A stretch of 64,000 nucleotides of DNA. Origin: Hemileia vastatrix. Its lineage: Eukaryota > Basidiomycota > Pucciniomycetes > Pucciniales > Zaghouaniaceae. The stretch spans positions 26,570,106-26,634,105 of the forward strand of contig JASXTE010000001.1 of NCBI GenBank assembly GCA_030280995.1, in the 5' to 3' direction. Both the position numbers and the translations under genes were made by a program. Below are positions 1-11,564 of the stretch, piece by piece. The stretch's first letter is position 1, and each line of letters begins with the position of its first letter. A model generated the notes under the pieces. The model did not search any database. It had not been told where the DNA came from and worked only from the letters and a program-made list of their open reading frames with translations.

Positions 1-129
1 TTTCATCATCCAATTATTCTTCCAGACTCTCCCACCTATCTTTCTTTTTATTTATTTTTCTTCCCTTCTTAAAGCAAGCCAAGTTATTTTTTTTTACTAT
101 TTTACTTTAAATCATTTTTCTCAACCTTC

Positions 130-1290
130 ATTTATTTGACACCCAATCTTTATTATTTATTCTATTTTCTATTTTCTTTCATTTTTTTTGGACATGTTTG
201 CAAGTCATTTACAAAGAATTTTTTTTCCAAAACACTTCAGAGACAGTTTTCTATGTCCTCTTCATCTCTTTCATCTTTAACTTCCCTCTCTTCAATCAAA
301 TATTTAAAAAAATATCCTTTTCTTCACTTTTGTCATTTTCTTCAATCAAATCTTCAAAAGAATCAAACATTATTTTTAATAGAAAAACAACAATTTATCA
401 GGAGAAGATAGTTTCATATCAAAACCATAGATTAATTCAAATGAAGCAATGGTGTCAAGCATACTATGGACATTTAGAAAATATGAGTTTTCATAAAACT
501 ACAATATGTAAGAAAAAAAGTTATCCAAAATTATTACCTGAAACAACAATCAAGTACTTAACTAGTAGTTTTGAAAAGGATATTGTTGTTGCTGCTGTGA
601 GTAAGGGTTACAAACCTCAATATTTTTTAGAGGCTCATTCATTCAATGGAGTTCAAGATGAATATTTCAAGAAATTATCAGATCTTATATACACTTTATA
701 TCAGATGGCTTTGGTTTGACAAAATTTGAATAATAAATGATATGCTAGGAGGTATTCTGATTGGACTTGGATGGAGACATGGTTATGAAAAGTTAAAATC
801 TCTTACTAAGAGTTTATCTTGATTTAATTTGATGAAATATATTGTCTTACTCCAATACTAGGTATATATTCTTTACTTGAAAATATATGTTCATGTTTTT
901 GGTTAAAGATTAAAAAAATTATGTATTTGTGCTTTTGAATCTAATCATGAACTAACTATGAAAGCAGGATTACCAAATTGGACAGATATGGAATGGATTG
1001 AGCTAGAAGATGATTAAATCTTTTTCTTCTAATGTTATCATCAACTTTCAAAGATTTTATAACAAAATTCATGTTGACAAAAATGATTTTAAATTTCTTA
1101 CATTTGGTCTTTTCTGTAATATCAATTCCATCACTGGTCAGCCAATTCCTTCACCTCCTTTAGTCAAAGACAATGGAATATACTTCCTGGATCATAAATT
1201 TATTATTGACTTTTGGATTAGGTAATGGAGTTGTGGAAGCAATTCAGAATTCTTCTCAAGATAATCATCAAAAAACACAAGCACCTTCAG
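130..1290 (+). pseudogene. Broken TET/JBP-like 2OG-Fe(II) dioxygenase copy
   Basis: Several frames across this stretch encode a protein collinear with the gene at 58252-59438 (minus strand). Shared blocks are KPQ, HSFNG and LYQMALV (about 615-717), GGILIGLGWRHG (about 750-785), the ITGQPI stretch (about 1130) and NSSQDNHQKTQAP (about 1245-1290). An HxD motif reads His-Val-Asp at 1070-1078, and a downstream His lies at 1266-1268, as expected for the iron ligands of a double-stranded beta-helix 2OG dioxygenase. The copy is dead: there is a stop after LYQMALV, more stops around 820-900 and 1015, and a one-base insertion near 1210. The low-complexity Ser/Lys-rich N-terminus (about 190-400) also resembles the paralogue. 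I know such genes as lineage-expanded TET/JBP-like genes of basidiomycetes; homology of the two copies is clear, the family name is less certain. Confidence 0.5.
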
Positions 1291-1380
1291 GAGTAGAATC
1301 TTGTAAAAAAGTTTACTTATTTTAGGCATTCTTTCCAGATCAACAAATATTTGATAAATAGAGTATGTAAAGTGAGGCAT

Positions 1381-2960
1381 GAAGGGTCAAAGAACAGTAA
1401 ATAATTAGGGAGAGAGGCTAAGTAAGGTAAATAAAAGATTTTCAAATAATCATTTTTATTTCTTAAATTTAAAATTAATCAGTAATTAAAGATAATTAGC
1501 AGCTTTAAGTCATGGGCTTTTGAGCCTTGCTGCTGTATAAAGGTAATAGTTCAAACAATTAATTGATTGAATTAGTTTAAAATACAATTCCATGTCAAAT
1601 GTATTCTTTGGCTTCAGTCACATCAGAACTCATTGGAAGGTAGTATTCTGAATGCCATTACTCTTAGTTTGTTGATTATCTTTTTTGACTGGTTTACTTA
1701 TTAATTCATGAAATTAATATGAAAATTTGGTAATACTGATCCTCTCCCATAGTAAATTTTGGGGGAGAGTATTGCCTTTTTTTTTCTTTCTGTAATTTGG
1801 TTGGAAAATAAATTTTATAGGCATATACAAAAAAACATCAAAATGAAAAGATGAAAATATTAAAATGAAATTTTTAATCACAGCCTTTATTTTAAGAATA
1901 AAGATACATGTTTTATACATATACTTGCATGAAGACTTTCATTTAAAAATTTAACTTATCAAAAATGATATTACAAAGGAATAAAAAGATTTAAACACTA
2001 TTAGTGCACCTAAATAAGTAGGTCTCAATCAATAAGATGTTAAAAACAAATATAAGTGTGGAATATAAAAAAGGTAGTTCTTTCCCTCAAAAAAACCATT
2101 ATGTTTTTCTACCAAAATTCAAAAATTTCACATAGTCCTTTAAAGTTTCAATATATGACATCTCTACCAAAAACATCATCTACTCAGGGAGATTACAGTA
2201 CAGAGACTATAAGCTCATGAGAGGATACTGCATGCATTACACTGAATGTAAAAGATTCAATTACTATTACGTTTAAAACGCAGGAGTAAAAGGATTCAGC
2301 TCAATATTTGAGTGTTTTTGATGGTGCCATATACAATGTGATATCCTTGAGCTCAATCAAGATGCTCAAAGCTAATTTACATCTACTTGATACTAGACTA
2401 ATGAGACAGAAAGACATATTATGTAAGAGAACTTCATTATCCATCATTAATATTTTTGTTTGACATATATCAATTCATCTAGTCCATTATATAAAACTAC
2501 TTGTACTGAAAAAGTTGTCAATAAAAAGTTTCAACAGAAGAATATATTCCTAGAAAAATAATTAAAATAATTATTATAAGTGAGTTTTTTGTAGTTATTT
2601 AAAAAGAAAATATAACTGTAGTTATTTAAAAAGAAAATATAACACTAAAATTTAAAGCTTTATTAGATAGAAAACAATAACAACATAATATTATAGATTC
2701 AAAGGATGAAGATAGTGTTTAGAATCATAGATTGGAATTTGACAATAATAAGCAAGAATAACCTATCATGGAGGTGATTGATAAGAAGGTTGAAGTATTG
2801 AAAGAAGGATAAGGCAAATTTTTATTAGAAATTAGTAGGTTATTGAGTAAAAAAAAATTTAGAAAGTTTTGATAATTTATTAAATAATATAAGAAATATG
2901 TTAAAAAAATTTCATAAGGATATAAAGGAAGATATAAAGAAAGAATTTGAGTAATAGTAG
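1381..2960. other. AT-rich stretch with no recognised gene
   Basis: No ORF here has recognisable protein motifs, and no LTR, TIR or RNA gene is apparent. The only local structure seen is the 27-bp tandem duplication at 2591-2644. It is probably old, eroded transposon sequence. Confidence 0.5.
2591..2644. repeat. 27-bp tandem duplication
   Basis: Two adjacent copies of a 27-bp AT-rich unit beginning gtagttatttaaaaag, differing only at the last base. Confidence 0.8.
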
Positions 2961-3843
2961 ATTATCAATGTTGGATTTGATGGTAAATAGGGATATATTT
3001 TACAATGTTTTTGAATATAATAATATAATAATTGAGTAGAGCTGGAAAAATTTAATGGTTATAATGTTTTAATTTAAGTAAAGTCTTAATCATTAATTTA
3101 ACATTGAACAGTATAATGTCAAATCAGTTATTAATTAAATAGCTAAAGAATTAGTAATTAGTTTTATTTCAATGATAAGAAATGAATATATATATTTAAT
3201 GATAAAAAAGTGATGATTTAAAACAACAAAAGGAAATCCCTTTTATAGGAAAAAGTAATAAAATGTGAACTTTGTTGAAGTCAACAAAATTGATAATAAA
3301 TAATATGAAATTTAATATAAAATTAATATAAGATGAGGTGAGAAGATAAATTAAATGATTAAATTTAAGTTTAATTAAATAAATATTATTTAATTAAATG
3401 AAACAGTATAAATTTTTGTTTAATAAAATTCAAAGTTAAAAAAAATATTCTCCCTTAGAGTTACAAGGAAATACTAAAGGATCTTTCCTTGCTCTCCCTG
3501 GCACCCTCTCTAGCCAGCTTCAAGCAAGGTCTCAGTCCCAGTAGTTACATGGACTTAGATCTACAACTTTTCCATATTTTTTTTATTAATTCAATTAATT
3601 TTATAAAATAAAATAAAATTTAAATCAAAAGAAAAATGTTTGTGTAAATAAAATAAACAGCTTAAAGAATACAAAATAATTTGTAAGGTAGTTATTTACC
3701 ATAGTTACATGGTATACTACTTAAGGACTTTTAAATATTAAATTTATAATATTTAAGTAATTAAGTAAATAAGTAAATAAGTAATTGAGTAATAGATTTA
3801 ATCAGACCAGTTTTACTATGTTTAGGTAATTTACTGGTTGACA
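2960..3843 (-). repeat. Probable 3' LTR of element E1
   Basis: On the minus strand a purine tract (ggtgagggag) ends just before TGTCAACC at 3843, the same arrangement as at the 3' LTR edges of E2, E3 and E5. A TATA-like CCTATAAAAGG (reverse strand, about 3236-3247) lies about 600 bp inside. The outer end was not located; 2960 is a guess from the TATA-to-end spacing in E3. Confidence 0.45.
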
Positions 3844-3909
3844 CTCCCTCACCTTAAAAAACAATAATTTTTTTTTAGATTTTTTTCTTTTATTTCTTTA
3901 ATAGAATGT

Positions 3910-5330
3910 TTAGATTGGAAATTTATTTTGAAGAAATCCATCTATCAAATTCAGTGGGATTTCTTTATATCTTAATAAATAATCAGTTCCCCTTTCTCTA
4001 GTAAGATTCCTTTCATTAAGGATTTTTTCAATTTCAGCCTTCTCAGTTGTTTCCAAAGGTCTAGATATTGGTCTGCCCCTTTTTTTAGGAAATAAATCAG
4101 GATTATTTGAAATATAAGGCTTTATTAAAGATATTGAAAATACTGTATTTTTTATATCATATGGAGAATATAGTAAAACTTCAACAGCATTACTACCAAT
4201 CATCTTTTTTACACCAAATGGAACATTAAATGGATCTTTTGATTTATTTTTACCTTGTAAATTAAAATGCACTGTAGAAATAAGAACTTCATTTCATTCC
4301 TTATAAGTAAATTCTTGATGGGATTTGTCCCATATTTTCTTCTCATATTGATATGCATTTTCAATACATTTCTTTGCATGATTTCTACATAATTTTTGCA
4401 TTTGAAGAATATACTTGACACCATTACATATATCTAAAATGGGTAAGTTTTTTTTTATCAAAGAGCTTGGAGTTTTTGGTACATATCCTAACCATAACTC
4501 ACAAGGTCTTTTTTCAGTTACTGAATGAACGGTACTTTTATAAGCAAATTCAAGGCCTAGAAAAAGTGTTACCCAATCATGAGTATATCTATCATTATCC
4601 TTAATTTCTAGCCCCAAAGCACAATATCTTCTTATCATTTCTTCTAAGTTTTGTATCACCCTTTCAGCCAATCCATCATTTTGTGGATGATGTGCTGTGG
4701 ACAATTTAAAATCACAACCACAAATTCCCTTTAAGGAACTCCAAAACTCAGATGTAAATTTTGGGTCTCTATCAGAGATAAAAGCTTTTGGAAATCTAGT
4801 ACTATTAGACATTTTAGTCAACCATATATTAGCTAAGTCTATTGTAGGAACATCTTTGTGGGTAAGGATAAATTTACATATTTTTGTAAATCTATTTACT
4901 ATTACTCAACAGGAGTTAAATTTATCTTTGACTGCTGTTGGAAGGCCAGTTATGAAATCCATGTTTAGTGCTTGCCACAGTGAATTTGGACCTTACATCT
5001 GTTGCATTAATCCTGCTCTTCTGTGAATCAATTTTTTTAGAATTTTGGCATGAATCACAAGAGTCAACATATTGTTTAGAATCTTCTGAAACAGTATCCC
5101 ACCAAGAAGTATTTTTTAATCTAATGATGGGTTTTTCCAGGTCAAAATGAACTGCTAATATGTCATCATGACATAAGTTAAGAATAATTTCTTTCATTAA
5201 TGAAGATATAAATATTACATTACTAAGTTTTCTTCTATAATATATGAAGTCATCTTCTAAAGAAAATTTTCCATTTTCAAAGGCCTTCTGATATTTTACT
5301 GATAAAGTTTTTATCAATGGTTGGACTGAT
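3910..5330 (-). pseudogene. E1 integrase and C-terminal chromodomain-like tail
   Basis: The minus-strand fragments 4922-5317, 4294-4821 and 3910-4272 form a Gypsy integrase. The zinc-binding part retains CHDDILAVHFD and CDSCQNSKK (H-H-C-C). The core retains SDRDPKFTSEF with the second catalytic Asp and HHPQNDGLAERVIQ with the catalytic Glu. The region of the first catalytic Asp (DFVTGLP in other copies) is disrupted near 4930-4850. The tail ends EKILNERNLTRERGTDYLLRYK, a chromodomain-like stretch seen in the other copies. Frame changes and stops separate the fragments, so no functional protein is expected. Confidence 0.8.
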
Positions 5331-5391
5331 GCATTTTTTGGATCATAAAGGATAATTGATAATTTCCTCTAATTTCATCATCTTTATCTGA

Positions 5392-7600
5392 TTAAACAAT
5401 TTTTTGCATTAATTCTTGTTCCAAATCTACTATATATACTCCAAAAATATGAATAATATTTTCTTCAGGTACATAAGCAGGGTTAGAGTCATCATTTTGA
5501 AAAGGAAGTCTTGATAAAATATCAACATTAGAGTGTAGTAAACCAGATCTATGAATAATAGTCATTCTTCCTCTGTATTCCTGAACTGAAAGCTTCCACC
5601 TAAATATATGTCTGTTTGGTGTTCTCATATTTAATAATGTGTTCAAAGCACAAAAATCAGTGATTAACTCAAATTTTTGTTCCTCTAAGTAGTAATGAAA
5701 TTTTTTCAAATCCCATACTACTTCTAGAAACTCCAATTGAGTTGCACCATATTTCAATTCACTTGGTCTCAAGGTTCTTGAAATATAGCATATAGCCACT
5801 TCTGACATTTTTTCCTTCACTGCTTGTTTTTGATGAAGTGCAGCTCCTAATCTTACGATACTTGCATCAGTAAATAATACAAAATGTTTTTTAAAATTAG
5901 GTAATCCTAATATAGGTTCTGTAATTAAACATTTTTTCAAAGTGTCAAAAGCTTTTTGTCTTTCATCATTACAGATAAAAGAAAAATATTTCTTAACTAT
6001 ATTTGTTAAAGGTGAAGCAATTCTTTGGTAATTTTTATATACTGTCTATAGTAGCCACACATACCCAGTAAAGATTGAATTTGTTTAACAGAAGTAGGAA
6101 CTCCAACAATTTTTATGGCTTCTACTCTGTTTTGATCAACACAAATTTGTAAACCTGATACCACATGTCCCAAAACGTCTAAAGAATGAAAAGCAAATTT
6201 TCATTTTTTAAGAGCTAAAGTCATGTTGATATCATCTATCTTTTTAAAGACTTTTGATAGGTGAATTATGTGTTCTTCAAATGTTTTTGAAAAAATAATG
6301 ATATCATCTATGTATAAAATTAACCATCCTTCTATAATTTCTTGATGGAAAGTACTATGCATTACTTTTTGAAACACAGAAGGAGAATTTTTTGGTCCAA
6401 AATGCATCATTATATATCAATAAATTTCCATATGAGTAGCAATCAACAAAAAATTTTGTGATGATTTCTCAACAGAAATCTGATGATAACCTTTATTAAA
6501 ATCTAGACAGCTGATATACTTTTCTCCCTGTAAGGTTTCATGTATTGAATTTATTCTTGGTAAAAGATAAGTATCATCAACTGTATAGGTTTTTAATGCT
6601 CTGTAATCTCCACATAGTCTTGCTTTATCTTTTTCATAAGATATAAGTACAGGTAAAACTACACAATATTAAGGGGTAACATCCACTTTTTCAATGATAT
6701 TTGTTTATAAAAGTGATAAGATATTATCTGCTAAATCTTTCCTTTTTGTAGGAGAAGCAGGATAAAGCTTCTTTTTCAAACTAAGATGAATATCATCCAA
6801 TTCAAAAGTCAAATCTAGTTTCATCTCATGTTTGAAAACTTATCCCAACTCATGTTTACCATGTGAAAAGATATTGGAAAAGATTCCACTAAGTTTATTA
6901 CTTCTTGTGTTTCTTTTTCATTCAATTATTCACCAAAAGCAGCATTCAAAAATTCTTCATCAAGATGATTCATTTCTTCAGAAATTCTTCCCTCAAATTG
7001 AATTACATTATTACAAGAAGTTATATTTGACAAAAAATTTTGTGAAGATAAAATAACTTTAAATTTTTTTACCATTATTTCCCATTGTGAAACATTGATT
7101 TTCTGTGTCCAATTTTATTCCAAATTTTTTTAGAATGTCATCACTCATTATAAACTAATTTTTTAAATTATTATTCTTCATAACGATAAAAGTAAAAACT
7201 GCTCTTACATACCCACAAGTATCTTTAAAGATAAATGATGAAGAATATTTACCTACAGGGTTCAAGATTGATCCATATCTTCTTTAATTTCCTGAAAACA
7301 CAGTTTCAAGTTTTCTCTCATAGTCATTATCTATTTTCTTTAAGGCTGATAAAGATACAACACTTCCTCCAGCTCCTAAATCTAATATCACCTCTGTATT
7401 ATCTCAATTTATTCAAACAAGATATTTCATTAGTGTTATGATTATAGAATCTTTTGTGATATCAGTGATTATTTTTTCATCTAGAACATTAGCCAATATT
7501 CCAACCATCATAGCTAAATTTTTATTTATTATTGGATATAATTTTCTGATACAAAGTTGTTATTTTTTTTCTTCTAAGAAATATCACTTTTAAAATCTGA
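5392..7600 (-). pseudogene. E1 protease, reverse transcriptase and RNase H remnants
   Basis: RNase H (minus, 5940-5392) keeps LFTDASIVRLGAALHQKQ, with the TDAS motif, and ATQLEFLEVVWDLKKFHYYL. RT is visible around 6800-6200, with WLILYIDDIIIFSKTFEEH at about 6340-6280 holding the YIDD catalytic box. N-terminal to this, the region 7600-6830 matches the protease and linker region of E2 and E3 but is full of stops. The order matches the intact Ty3/Gypsy layout (PR-RT-RH-IN). Confidence 0.75.
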
Positions 7601-7611
7601 TGATTCATTAG

Positions 7612-9114
7612 TGTCAGCCTAGATATTCCCAGGACTGAGTAAAAAGTACATATAATCTATGTTAAACACATGAATTATACATGGGAACAATAAATAAAGG
7701 TACACAAGTTGTATACATAAGTGAAATTTATGATAAAATACAATATATGACATTATAGCACCTTATATTCATGCATATATACAGCTTTTATAAGTCTTAT
7801 GTGCTTAATATTAGTTTGAATATGCTAGAGTAACCTTAAGAGCTTTAAATATAAGGCTACATAATTTTTAAGTAGACTTAAAGCTATTGTTTTCATTGTT
7901 TTATGTGAAAAACAAGAAATGTGCTTTGAATCACTTAAAAGTTGAATATATGCACTATAAATTTAATAATATTAAAAATGCGCCTTGAAAGATCTATTTT
8001 TCTTATATAGGACTATTTATTTGGCTACTCAAATGCATAAAAGTAACACTTTTCAAATTTGGTGTTTTTCATGCCAGAAATGGCTTCTGTGTACTGGCCG
8101 CATACTGCCTGCATTTTTCCTGTGTGTATAGCTTCATTTTTAGAAAAGTTAGCTTTTTCACACTATAATTACCCCACATTCTACTCCCACTGTGAAGAAA
8201 CATACTAAAATAGGTAACAGGCGCTTATTTAGTGTCTTAATTTAATTATAGGTGCCTTGACCTTGTTATATGCACTAATTTCATTAATAACCTCAAGCTT
8301 GGTGCCTTTAATTCACTACCATGCTTAAATTTGCTTAAATTTGTCTAAATTAGTCAAGGATTTACCCATTTAAGCTCCTGCTAAGGACTGCATGGAGTTA
8401 CCCCATATCTCATGTCCTTTTTTGGGTTTCTCAGTGGTTTCTCAGTCAATATTGGTTATTTTTGGATGAGGATTTCATGTAGTATATTGTCATAATTAGC
8501 CCCAAGATTTCTACTGTTGATCCCCCTTAAAATTTTGCAATATTTAATATTATTCTTTCTTTTTATAGTCTTTTATTTTAAGGTATTACATGCATGTACT
8601 CTCTTTTTTGCTTATTCTTTTTTTTGTTGGATTATCCCTATTACACCAGGATTTTTGTGGTTGATATCATTTTAATTTTGGTATTTGTCATTATTTATGT
8701 TGTTGTACAGGTTTATTAGCTAGAATGAGGCTTCATTAGCCATGTATAGGACTGGTAAATAAAGGGGGTTCATTGAAGGATTATTGGGTATAAAAGGAGG
8801 GGGGTTTTGGTCTTGTTTTCTGCATTCTTTATCATTACAACCAAAATATATAACCAATAAAATTACAATACATATCAATGGTACTTATCAAGTCTTTGAA
8901 TAGTATCTGAATTATTACATCTATTTTTCTACCAACTATAAGATTGTAACCCATTAATAGTTAGTGAAATTTAAATTAATGAGACCCTTATATTGAATTA
9001 TATATTAATACTTATTGAATTTGTATTACAGTATTAATATAAGACCATGAAAATCCTATAGAAAACTGACTATTAAAGCTATTTCACGTCTTTTCACTTG
9101 AACTCAGCCTGACA
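7612..9114 (+). repeat. Family-A solo LTR
   Basis: Begins TGTCAGCC and ends CTGACA, 1503 bp, collinear with both LTRs of E5. A TATA box TATAAAAG lies at 8789-8796. Flanks are ATTAG (7607-7611) and ATCAG (9115-9119), a 5-bp target duplication with one mismatch. It interrupts E1 between protease and gag, so it is younger than E1. It probably arose by LTR-LTR recombination of a complete element. Confidence 0.85.
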
Positions 9115-9427
9115 ATCAGAATAATCAGACTCTTCAGGCTTATTTTGTTCCACAAAATTTATTTTATTGTCACAAAAATGGCCTTTCTGCCACTGCTTTC
9201 CTTATTTTATGCAAGTATTTGTTGCATATTTCTTTGGAGAAATTGGTGAGGAAGCTCTGACAATCTTATCAGGAGCTTTATGTCCAGATTTTTAATTTTC
9301 ATTTTGTTGATGATAACTTGGTAAATTTCCTCTTGGTTTATATCTATGATTTAATACAACATCACTAGGGGGTATCAATGTTGACCAATCCGCAATTAAA
9401 CTAATTGCAGATAAAAATCATTATACC
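9115..9427 (-). pseudogene. E1 gag zinc-knuckle remnant
   Basis: On the minus strand this stretch continues E1 beyond the solo LTR. It encodes a decayed version of the zinc knuckle and flanking linker of the other Gypsy copies: the QKGH-x-C half is preserved, but one Cys of the first pair is replaced by a stop. Further upstream it ends abruptly at the next LTR. Confidence 0.65.
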
Positions 9428-10928
9428 TGTCAGCCTGTATATCCCCAGGACTGAGTAAAAAGTGCTTATAAGTTATGTTAAACACATGAACTATACATGG
9501 GAACAATAAATGAGAGTACACAAACAGTATACATAAGTAAAATTATGATAATACACAAAAAATGCCATTATAACACCTTATATACACGCATATATCCACC
9601 TTTTATAGGTCTTATGTACTTAATATTAAGTTAGAATATGTTAGGGTAATCTTAAGAACCTTAAGTATAAGGCTACATAATTTTTAAGTACACTTAAAGC
9701 TGTTATATTCATTGTTTTATGCAAAAAACAAGAAATGCACTTTATTTCACTTAAAAGTTGACTATATGCGCTATAAAATTGAGAATATCAAAATTGCGTT
9801 TTGACAGATCAATTGGGCTCAATTAGAACTATTGATTTGGCTATTTAAATGCATAAAAATAACACTTTTCAAATTTGGTGTTTTTTATGCCAGAAATGGC
9901 TTCTGTGTACTGGCCACATACTGCCTGCTTTTTTCCCGTGTGAATAGCTTCATTTTTAGCAAAGTTAGCTTTTTCACACTATAATTACCCCACATTCTAC
10001 GCCCACTGTGGGGAAACACACTAAAATAGGCGACAGGCGCTTATTTAGTGTCCTAGCTTAATTAATAATGCATTGACCTTGTTTATATGCACTAATTTCA
10101 TTAATAACCTCACTCTTGGCACTTTATTTCATCACCACGCTTAAATTCGCCTAATTTTAGTCAAGGATTTACCTGTGCAAGCGCCTTCCAAGAACTGCAT
10201 GTAGTTACCCCACATCTCACGCTCTTTTTTAAGTTTTTGGGTGGTTTCTCAGTCAATTTTGGTTATTTTTGAATGGGAATTTCACGTAGTATAATGTCAG
10301 GATTAGCCCCATTATTTCTACAGTCAATCCCCCTTATTATTAAGCTATTATTAACCTTAAAAAGTCCCCTTTAGTCTTTTATATCATTGTTTTATATGCA
10401 TATACTCTCTTTTTGTCTTTTTCTTTTATTTTGATGGATCTTCCTTATTATTACAGTATTTTGGCGGTTGTTACTTGTCTAATTATGTCATGGGTCACTA
10501 GGGATGTTGATGGGAAGGTCTATTAGTTGTTTTGAGGCGTCATTAACTGTGTATTGGATAGTACATCAAGGGATTAATTGGGGAACTCAGTGTGTATAAA
10601 AGGAGGAGGTTTTTGGGTCTTGTTTTCTACATTCTTTATCATTACAATTTAACCAATATAACCAAATCAATTACAATACATATCAATTAGTACTTTTATA
10701 AGACTTTTGAATAGTATCTGAATTATATAATCTATTTTTCTACCAACTACTAAGATTGTAAGCCATATATAATAATAGTGAGAATTATATTACTGAGACC
10801 TTTATATTTGATTATATTTTATAACTTAGTGGATTAAAACTACAGTATTCATATAGGACCATTAAAATCTTCTAGACAACTGACTATTCAAGCTAGTTCA
10901 CGTCCTTGTACTTGACCATAGCCTGACA
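9428..10928 (+). repeat. Family-A LTR joining two unrelated elements
   Basis: Begins TGTCAGCCTG and ends AGCCTGACA, 1501 bp, aligned along its length with the E5 LTRs. TATA box TATAAAAG at 10595-10602. The flanks are ATACC (9423-9427) and AGTTT (10929-10933), which do not match. Left of it is the reverse-oriented gag of E1; right of it is the forward ORF1 of E2. It is therefore not a simple insertion. Confidence 0.85.
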
Positions 10929-10943
10929 AGTTTGTCTAACAGC

Positions 10944-11564
10944 ATGGATAACTTACATGTGGATGAGATTGAAGTGGATGTTGACACTGAATCTATAGTT
11001 TCTTCTAAATTAACTTAAAAAAATTATTCAGCTGACAAAAAACCTTCAGGACGTGGAATTGGCAGGAGAAGTGGCAAACCCCCCTCACCAAACACCTCTG
11101 AAAGAAGTAAAACCTCTAATAAATCAGGAAAATCCACTCAGAGGTATAAAAATAAAAAGATACCACTGACTCAACAAGTAAACAACCTGTACAGTCACAT
11201 CAAAGAACTGAAGGAAGAAAGTATGAAGTACAAGGCAAGAGTAGACACACTCTGGCAACAGATGCAGGAGTTAGTAAATCCCAAACAGGCTCAACCTCCT
11301 CATTTCCCAGCCACTCAGCCTCAGCCTCAACCTCAGACCCATCAGGCTCCCAGCTCCTTCACTCAAAAGTAAAACACTCTGCAGGTGGAGCAGTGGAAAT
11401 GGGATTACTTGATGAACCATTAACAACAGAATGTTCAGCAACCAACAGCTCAACACCCTGGCCCATCCAGGACACCAACCTACCATCTGTCTCCTCAGCC
11501 CCATCCTTATCAGGGAGGCAGAAGAAAGAAGGCACAGGGGAAGTTTTCTCCCTTGCCATGGTGA
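10944..11564 (+). pseudogene. E2 ORF1: small coiled-coil protein ending PW-stop
   Basis: This frame starts at ATG 10944 and ends CCA TGG TGA (Pro-Trp-stop). It has stops at about 11018, 11370 and 11412. Conserved features shared with ORF1 of E4, E5 and B1 are a basic region, a heptad-like helix (about 11160-11270), a QWKWD motif (about 11388), HPYQGGRRKK (about 11501-11530) and the terminal PW. The function is unknown; position before gag and the coiled coil suggest a structural or RNA-binding partner of Gag. The gag frame overlaps it in another register. Confidence 0.6.

Larger units (their letters stand above)
3844..9427 (-). mobile_element. Decayed Ty3/Gypsy element E1, split by a solo LTR
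   Basis: A reverse-oriented Gypsy internal region reads, in minus-strand order, gag zinc-knuckle remnant (9115-9330), protease and RT (about 7600-6200), RNase H (5940-5392), integrase (5317-4294) and chromodomain-like tail (4272-3910). The solo LTR 7612-9114 interrupts it. It is the most decayed Gypsy copy here, with many stops and frameshifts. The 5' end is lost where the LTR at 9428 begins. Confidence 0.8.

Noticed and set aside
7235..7441. Small plus-strand ORFs between 6.8 and 7.5 kb
   Set aside because: They are the antisense of the decayed E1 protease and linker region.
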